Below are positions 59,883 through 64,000 of a stretch of 64,000 nt of DNA, piece by piece (within the stretch, counting starts at the first letter, position 1; each line of letters begins with the position of its first letter). The position numbers and the translations under genes were made by a program. The notes under the pieces are model-generated. The model had not been told where the DNA came from. It worked only from the letters and a program-made list of their open reading frames with translations, and did no database searches. Source of the stretch: an uncultured Pelagibacteraceae bacterium (GTDB taxonomy: Bacteria; Pseudomonadota; Alphaproteobacteria; Pelagibacterales; Pelagibacteraceae); contig CACCPE010000003.1 in the NCBI GenBank assembly GCA_902547825.1, positions 1 to 64,000 of the forward strand. Direction: 5' to 3'.

Positions 59883-60834
59883 ACTTAAAAAGATCTCAGG
59901 AGATGCTTCGTTTCGGGAATTTTATAGATTACAAAAAGGCAAAAAAACCTCCATTATTGTTCAAGCTAGAAAAGAAAAATTTAAAAACTTAATTATATAT
60001 TCTGCAGTAAACAACATTTTGAGAAAACATAAAATTTATGCGCCAAAATTACTCCAAAATTATTATGAGGATAACATAATTGAGATAACTGATTTAGGAA
60101 AAAAATCATTTTATGATCTTGTAATCAAGAAAAAAAATAAACTGAATTATTACAAAGATTTAATTAAGTTAATCATAAAATTACAAAACATAAAGCTTAA
60201 GAAAACTTATCGTTTAGAAAAATTTAAAGTCACTTTTGATACATATACATTGAAAAATCTTCATAAAGAATCAGATTTATTTTTCGATTGGTATTTAAAA
60301 TATTCTTTGAAAAGAGCAAAAATTAAAAAATTAAAAAATATTTTAAAAAAAGAATTAAATGAAATATACAAAAAGATTTATTTTACAAAAAATGTTTTCG
60401 TTCATAGAGATTTTCATGCTTCAAATATTATGGTTTATAAAGATAATTACTGGTTAATAGATAGCCAAGATATGATAATCGGTAATCCTTTATATGATGT
60501 CGCTTCTTTAATAGATGATGTTAGAATTAAATTACCTTCACACATTCAGGAAAAATTATTCAATTATTATTATAGAACTTCAAAGATAAAAAAAGAAAAA
60601 TATGAAAATTTAAAAAACGATTTTGATATATTATCTGTTCAAAGAAATTTAAAAATTTTAGGAATCTTCGTGAGACTTTATATAAGAGATGGTAAATCTA
60701 ATTATCTCAAATATTTACCCTACACTTGGAGCTTAATTGAGAAACGGCTTAAAAATCCTGTGTTTGGAAATTTAAATTATTTATTCAAAAAATATTTAAA
60801 AATCAAAACTTTAAAAAGAATTCGTAATTTATGA
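59872..60834 (+). CDS. amgK: aminoglycoside-phosphotransferase-fold sugar kinase, AmgK-like
   Basis: Likely anomeric kinase for N-acetylmuramate and N-acetylglucosamine in cell-wall recycling. The 320 aa kinase fold shows the catalytic HRDFHASNIMV and metal-binding IDSQDMIIG (usually IDFQD), then LYDVASLIDD. Direct coupling to a MurU-type nucleotidyltransferase (4-base overlap) is the best evidence for the AmgK role. The N-terminal region is divergent and lysine-rich, and phosphotransferase specificity cannot be read from sequence alone. Confidence 0.85.
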   Translation: MNYKLKKISGDASFREFYRLQKGKKTSIIVQARKEKFKNLIIYSAVNNILRKHKIYAPKLLQNYYEDNIIEITDLGKKSFYDLVIKKKNKLNYYKDLIKLIIKLQNIKLKKTYRLEKFKVTFDTYTLKNLHKESDLFFDWYLKYSLKRAKIKKLKNILKKELNEIYKKIYFTKNVFVHRDFHASNIMVYKDNYWLIDSQDMIIGNPLYDVASLIDDVRIKLPSHIQEKLFNYYYRTSKIKKEKYENLKNDFDILSVQRNLKILGIFVRLYIRDGKSNYLKYLPYTWSLIEKRLKNPVFGNLNYLFKKYLKIKTLKRIRNL

Positions 60835-61520
60835 AAATAAAACATGGAATGATATTGGCAGCTGGCATAGGGAAAAGAATGCAACCTTTAACTTTAAAGA
60901 CACCTAAGCCTCTTTTAGAGATACAGGGAGAAACACTTCTAGAAAGAGCTCTAAACCTTTTAATAAATAATGGTGTGGAGGAAGTATGCATTAACACTCA
61001 TCATCTTAGTGACCAAATTAGGGAATATCTTTCAAGATTTAAATTTAAAGCGAATATTGAAATTTCAAGTGAAGAAGATTTACTATTAGATACTGGAGGT
61101 GGAGCAGAAAAAGCAACAAAAGAATTTAAAAAAAATCCATTTTTCATAATAAATCCAGATACACTTTGGAGCGATAAGTATTATAAGGAAGTCCAATTTT
61201 TGGAAAAAGTATATATCGAAAATAAGAAACCATGCTTGTTGTTAGTGAATAAAGATTTATCTCTAGATAAATCTTTCGAAGGAGATTTTAATTTAGATGG
61301 CAAATTAGTTTCTAAAGACGAAAAGAATAAATACATTTTTACAGGTCTTCAAATAATAACAAGAGATAGTCTTAATTTAATAAATAAGAAAGTATTTTCT
61401 ATGAATGAAGTTTGGAATAAATTAATCAACGAAAAAAACTTGTACGGAGTAGAAAGTAATCAAAAATTTTATCACTTAAATACATTTGAAATGTATAAAA
61501 AAATATCAAAAATGAATTAA
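60831..61520 (+). CDS. murU: N-acetylmuramate-1-phosphate uridylyltransferase-like protein
   Basis: Sugar-nucleotide transferase of 229 aa beginning KHGMILAAGIGKRMQPLTL with the phosphate-binding G-x-G-x-R and K of TPKPLLEIQG; DTGGGAEKA and INPDTLW complete the active site. With AmgK it would convert recycled MurNAc to UDP-MurNAc, bypassing de novo synthesis and fosfomycin-sensitive MurA. A generic mannose/glucose-1-phosphate transferase is the alternative. The add genes that often follow in alphaproteobacteria are absent. Confidence 0.87.
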   Translation: MKIKHGMILAAGIGKRMQPLTLKTPKPLLEIQGETLLERALNLLINNGVEEVCINTHHLSDQIREYLSRFKFKANIEISSEEDLLLDTGGGAEKATKEFKKNPFFIINPDTLWSDKYYKEVQFLEKVYIENKKPCLLLVNKDLSLDKSFEGDFNLDGKLVSKDEKNKYIFTGLQIITRDSLNLINKKVFSMNEVWNKLINEKNLYGVESNQKFYHLNTFEMYKKISKMN

Positions 61521-61579
61521 GGTTCAAAACCAAGAATATTTTACACAAAAATAGGGATTAATTTACTATTCAAAAAAAA

Positions 61580-61585
61580 TATAAT
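61580..61585 (+). promoter_or_regulatory. candidate -10 of the autotransporter gene
   Basis: A perfect TATAAT, 9 bases before the first ATG (61595). The -35 region is poor (ATTAAT). If transcription starts near 61592, the second in-frame ATG (61607, MNSVKRLIFL) could be the real start with a short leader. Confidence 0.45.
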
Positions 61586-61594
61586 TTATCTAAT

Positions 61595-63904
61595 ATGCAA
61601 AAAATTATGAATTCTGTTAAAAGATTAATATTTTTGATATTTTTATTTTTTCCAGCAGCAAACTGTTTTGCAGGCATGGTAACTAGTGTGCAAAACGAAA
61701 CATTTAGTGATAATAGCTCTCGTGAATTAAAAGGTATTGCATTTAATGAAGATGGAACCAAATTGTTTACTAGTTACCAATTCAAAGCAAACCCTGGAGG
61801 TGAAGAGGAGGCTACTTACAAGTTAAATGAATATAATCTATCTACTCCATACGATATCTCTACCAGAACTTATGCTGGAAATGACGAAAGATGTGAATTG
61901 AATACTGAGTCTGATGGTAGTGGTAATGGACCGTCATCTGACAGGATATTTGATATAGAATTTAGTAATGATGGAATGAAAGTATTTGTAGTAGAAGGAA
62001 TACGTAATAGCTCAATGGACGATGATAAAGTATTTAGATTTGATTTAACCTCACCTTATGATATTTCAACCTGTTTTTATGTGAGTGAAACTACGAATCT
62101 TGACAGCATGGCACTTCAAAACGGAAGTAAAGCTGGGTCAAGAGGTAGCGGAGATACTCCTGCTAATAAAAAAGAAAACCGTGTTCAAGGAATTGAATTT
62201 AATGAGACTGGTACAAAACTTTTTTTAATTTTCCATGGTCAAAGCACTCTTCCAGAGGATGATGGAGGTGGACCCAGACTAACTAGACTTTTAGAGTATA
62301 AACTCTCAACTCCCTATGACATAACTGATCTAACACTTGTTACTACAGCAGGAATTGAATTAGAAGATGAGGTCAGTAACCCACAAACAATGAAATTTAG
62401 CGCAAATGGTAAAAGAATTTTTATTGTTGACCACCTAGGTAATGCGAATGGTCGCGAAGTTCATCAAGTTTCACTTTCCAATCCATACGATACATCTTCA
62501 TTTACTATAGATGGACGTGTTAGAGTGGCTGATCTAGATAGTGATCATACTGAACCAGGGGGAATTGCGTTTAGTAAATCTGGTTTAAAAATGTATGTCG
62601 GTGATGATGGTCAACAAAGTATTTATGAATTTGATTTAGTTTGTCCATTTAATATTATTGCTGGAAAATGCCCTCCAATTACAGAAAATAAAGATAGAAC
62701 TGGTATAGCAGAAGCACAAATCGAGATGGCTAAAAGAACAATGCAATATTCAACAGACAGCGCTTTAAATCGTCTGAAATGGATTAGACGAAATAAAGAA
62801 AGACAAAATTTAACAAATCATAATATTGATTTTAATTTTTCAAATCCTAGAATTGCTCAATTAACCAAAAAAATTAGTAGTTTAAATACTAAAGAAAAAA
62901 ACACTGATGATAAACAGGATATATTTTTTTGGAGTGAGGGAAGTATTGCAGTTGGCAAAGTTGGTGATTCTAGCATATCTTCGGCAAAAAATATCGATAC
63001 AAACTCAATAACATTCGGAGCAGATAGTTTAACTGAAAATAATGGTATCAAAGGTTTTGCAGTCAGTGTAGGAAAAGATGATGTTGATGTAGGTTCTGCG
63101 GGGAGTAATTTAGACACTGATACGTTTAATTTAACTTATTATTCAACTTCTCAAATCGATGACGACACAAAACTTCTTGATACTGTGTTAGGATTTGGAA
63201 GATTAAATTCAGATATTCTAACAGTTATCGATGGACAAAAAAAAGAAGCTGATAGGTCTGGGAACCAATTATATGGAGCTTTTAAAATAAAAGACGAAAT
63301 TAAAAATGGAAATTTAACCATAATCCCCTCAGGACAATTTGATTTTGGCCATACAATATTGAATGCATATAAAGAAACTGGCAAAGGAGCGATAAAGGTT
63401 GAAGATCAACATGTCAGTACAAGAAAATTAAGAACTGCAATGGCGATGGTTCAAGATTTATCAAAAGACAATTATACATTTAAAACTCATAGTAAATTAG
63501 AATATTTAGCTGATTTAGAGCGCTCATCAAATTTTAAATATACTTATCTTTCTGACCAATCACTTAAGTATGCAGAGAATTTAAGTACTGGGGCTTTACA
63601 TAATTTAAATGGGGAAATTGGTTTAGATTTTGTTATGCCAAATAGTTTTAGTTTATTTTTAATTTATGAACGTAAGCAAGCATTAAAAGACGGATATACT
63701 GACAAAATTCACGTTGCGCTTGGTTATTTACCTAATAAAGATACTAATTATGCTTTTACAGTCGACGCAAAAGATAACTTAAGATCAAAGGTTTTAGTCA
63801 GTAAAAAAATAGGGAACTATAAGCTAAGCTTTGATCATTCCCATGATTTCTTAAGTGAAGAAGATAATTATTTAAGTTCAATTAATCTAAGGAAAGATTT
63901 TTAA
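61595..63904 (+). CDS. autotransporter-like outer-membrane protein with beta-propeller passenger
   Basis: A 769 aa protein in three parts. A signal peptide (LIFLIFLFFPAANCFA) comes first. Residues about 20-365 hold five or so blade-like repeats, each with a G-I-x-F-N-x-x-G-T-K-L-F strand and most with a L-(S/T)-x-P-Y-D-I-S element (LSTPYDIS, LTSPYDIS, LSTPYDIT, LSNPYDTS, LVCPFNII), a beta-propeller pattern. A helical linker follows (about 370-430, EAQIEMAKRTMQYSTDSALN). The rest (about 450-769) is strand-rich, ends in phenylalanine (NLRKDF) and reads as an autotransporter beta-barrel. Surface display is the inference; the ligand is unknown. Initiation at residue 5 is possible. Confidence 0.75.
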   Translation: MQKIMNSVKRLIFLIFLFFPAANCFAGMVTSVQNETFSDNSSRELKGIAFNEDGTKLFTSYQFKANPGGEEEATYKLNEYNLSTPYDISTRTYAGNDERCELNTESDGSGNGPSSDRIFDIEFSNDGMKVFVVEGIRNSSMDDDKVFRFDLTSPYDISTCFYVSETTNLDSMALQNGSKAGSRGSGDTPANKKENRVQGIEFNETGTKLFLIFHGQSTLPEDDGGGPRLTRLLEYKLSTPYDITDLTLVTTAGIELEDEVSNPQTMKFSANGKRIFIVDHLGNANGREVHQVSLSNPYDTSSFTIDGRVRVADLDSDHTEPGGIAFSKSGLKMYVGDDGQQSIYEFDLVCPFNIIAGKCPPITENKDRTGIAEAQIEMAKRTMQYSTDSALNRLKWIRRNKERQNLTNHNIDFNFSNPRIAQLTKKISSLNTKEKNTDDKQDIFFWSEGSIAVGKVGDSSISSAKNIDTNSITFGADSLTENNGIKGFAVSVGKDDVDVGSAGSNLDTDTFNLTYYSTSQIDDDTKLLDTVLGFGRLNSDILTVIDGQKKEADRSGNQLYGAFKIKDEIKNGNLTIIPSGQFDFGHTILNAYKETGKGAIKVEDQHVSTRKLRTAMAMVQDLSKDNYTFKTHSKLEYLADLERSSNFKYTYLSDQSLKYAENLSTGALHNLNGEIGLDFVMPNSFSLFLIYERKQALKDGYTDKIHVALGYLPNKDTNYAFTVDAKDNLRSKVLVSKKIGNYKLSFDHSHDFLSEEDNYLSSINLRKDF

Positions 63905-63937
63905 TAACAATAATATTAAGATAAAATAAATAAATTT

Positions 63938-64000
63938 ATGAAAAAAAAAATTGATTATAACTCTCTCTTTATCCTGGTTACTAATTATAGGATACTTAAC
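63938..64000 (+). CDS. start of an exported-protein gene, frame disturbed by a 10-A run (runs off window)
   Basis: ATG at 63938 is followed by ten A. As written, the frame reads MKKKIDYNSLFILVTNYRIL, which is not a convincing signal peptide. With one A fewer it reads MKKKLIITLSLSWLLIIGYL, a textbook signal sequence. Either the homopolymer was miscounted or the gene can switch by slippage. The body of the gene is outside the window. Confidence 0.4.
   Translation, partial: MKKKIDYNSLFILVTNYRILN

Noticed and set aside
61521..61594. GGTT-CAA-AACC hairpin after murU as a terminator
   Set aside because: Only a 4-bp stem and no T run follows.

Overview
The window is a densely packed, very AT-rich stretch (about 30% GC by eye) of an alphaproteobacterial chromosome. 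I would place it in the SAR11 / Pelagibacterales group, or a close streamlined marine relative. The evidence is low GC, intergenic gaps of 0-60 bases, many 1-26 base gene overlaps, lysine/isoleucine/asparagine-rich proteins, and alphaproteobacterial gene order (irr next to fabA-fabB-fabI, mutM/ubiE-ubiB-coaBC-dut, rpsT-dnaA-dnaN-gyrB, chvI-chvG-ahcY, regB/regA). No rRNA, tRNA, CRISPR array, insertion sequence or prophage is visible. No gene-free stretch reaches 300 bases; the longest is about 209 bases, before dnaA.

Layout. 1-4.0 kb (minus): grpE-dnaK-dnaJ, a tiny two-helix membrane protein and the start of dapB, with an RpoH-type heat-shock promoter before dnaK. 4.0-9.5 kb: rdgB, an LpoA-like periplasmic protein, rsmI, a BON-domain lipoprotein and a malic enzyme fusion. 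9.5-15.2 kb: murJ, trpS, an Nfu iron-sulfur carrier, a Bax-like glucosaminidase and a polysaccharide deacetylase. 15.2-21.5 kb: a shortened tsaB, fur/mur, miaB, phoH, ybeY, lnt, metK. 21.6-28.0 kb: nusA-infB-rbfA-rpsO-pnp, the transcription/translation operon with rimP, ylxR and truB missing. 28.0-34.1 kb: the fatty-acid operon fabA-fabB-fabI divergent from irr, then katG, an Asp/Asn-hydroxylase-like Fe(II)/2-oxoglutarate oxygenase and a small membrane protein.

34.1-40.1 kb (mostly minus): SH3 protein, ThiF/MoeB-like enzyme, dut, coaBC, ubiB, ubiE, with mutM divergent. 40.1-46.6 kb: rpsT, dnaA, dnaN, gyrB (no recF) and the redox sensor kinase regB. 46.6-50.8 kb (minus): a four-gene polyamine operon (PLP decarboxylase, deoxyhypusine-synthase-like enzyme, N-carbamoylputrescine amidase, agmatine deiminase). 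50.9-53.0 kb: regA, bioY and an orphan ABC ATPase. 53.1-61.5 kb: polA, chvI-chvG, ahcY (PTS genes usually in between are gone), tsaE, amgK, murU. 61.6-64 kb: a beta-propeller autotransporter and the start of a further gene.

How it fits together. Most genes are core housekeeping. The accessory-looking parts are the irr-katG-oxygenase cluster, the polyamine operon and the autotransporter. The most interesting regulatory signals are: a pair of near-identical Irr-type operators (TTTAGAA-N3-TTATAAA), one in the fabA/irr gap and one on the katG promoter, suggesting heme/iron control of KatG and the Fe(II) oxygenase; a heat-shock promoter in front of dnaK; an intrinsic terminator directly abutting the nusA ribosome binding site, suggesting NusA feedback attenuation; and a recurring promoter layout with the -10 box only 7-10 bases before the start codon (katG, rpsT, gyrB, regA, ahcY, the autotransporter), suggesting leaderless mRNAs. 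All regulatory calls are pattern-based and untested.
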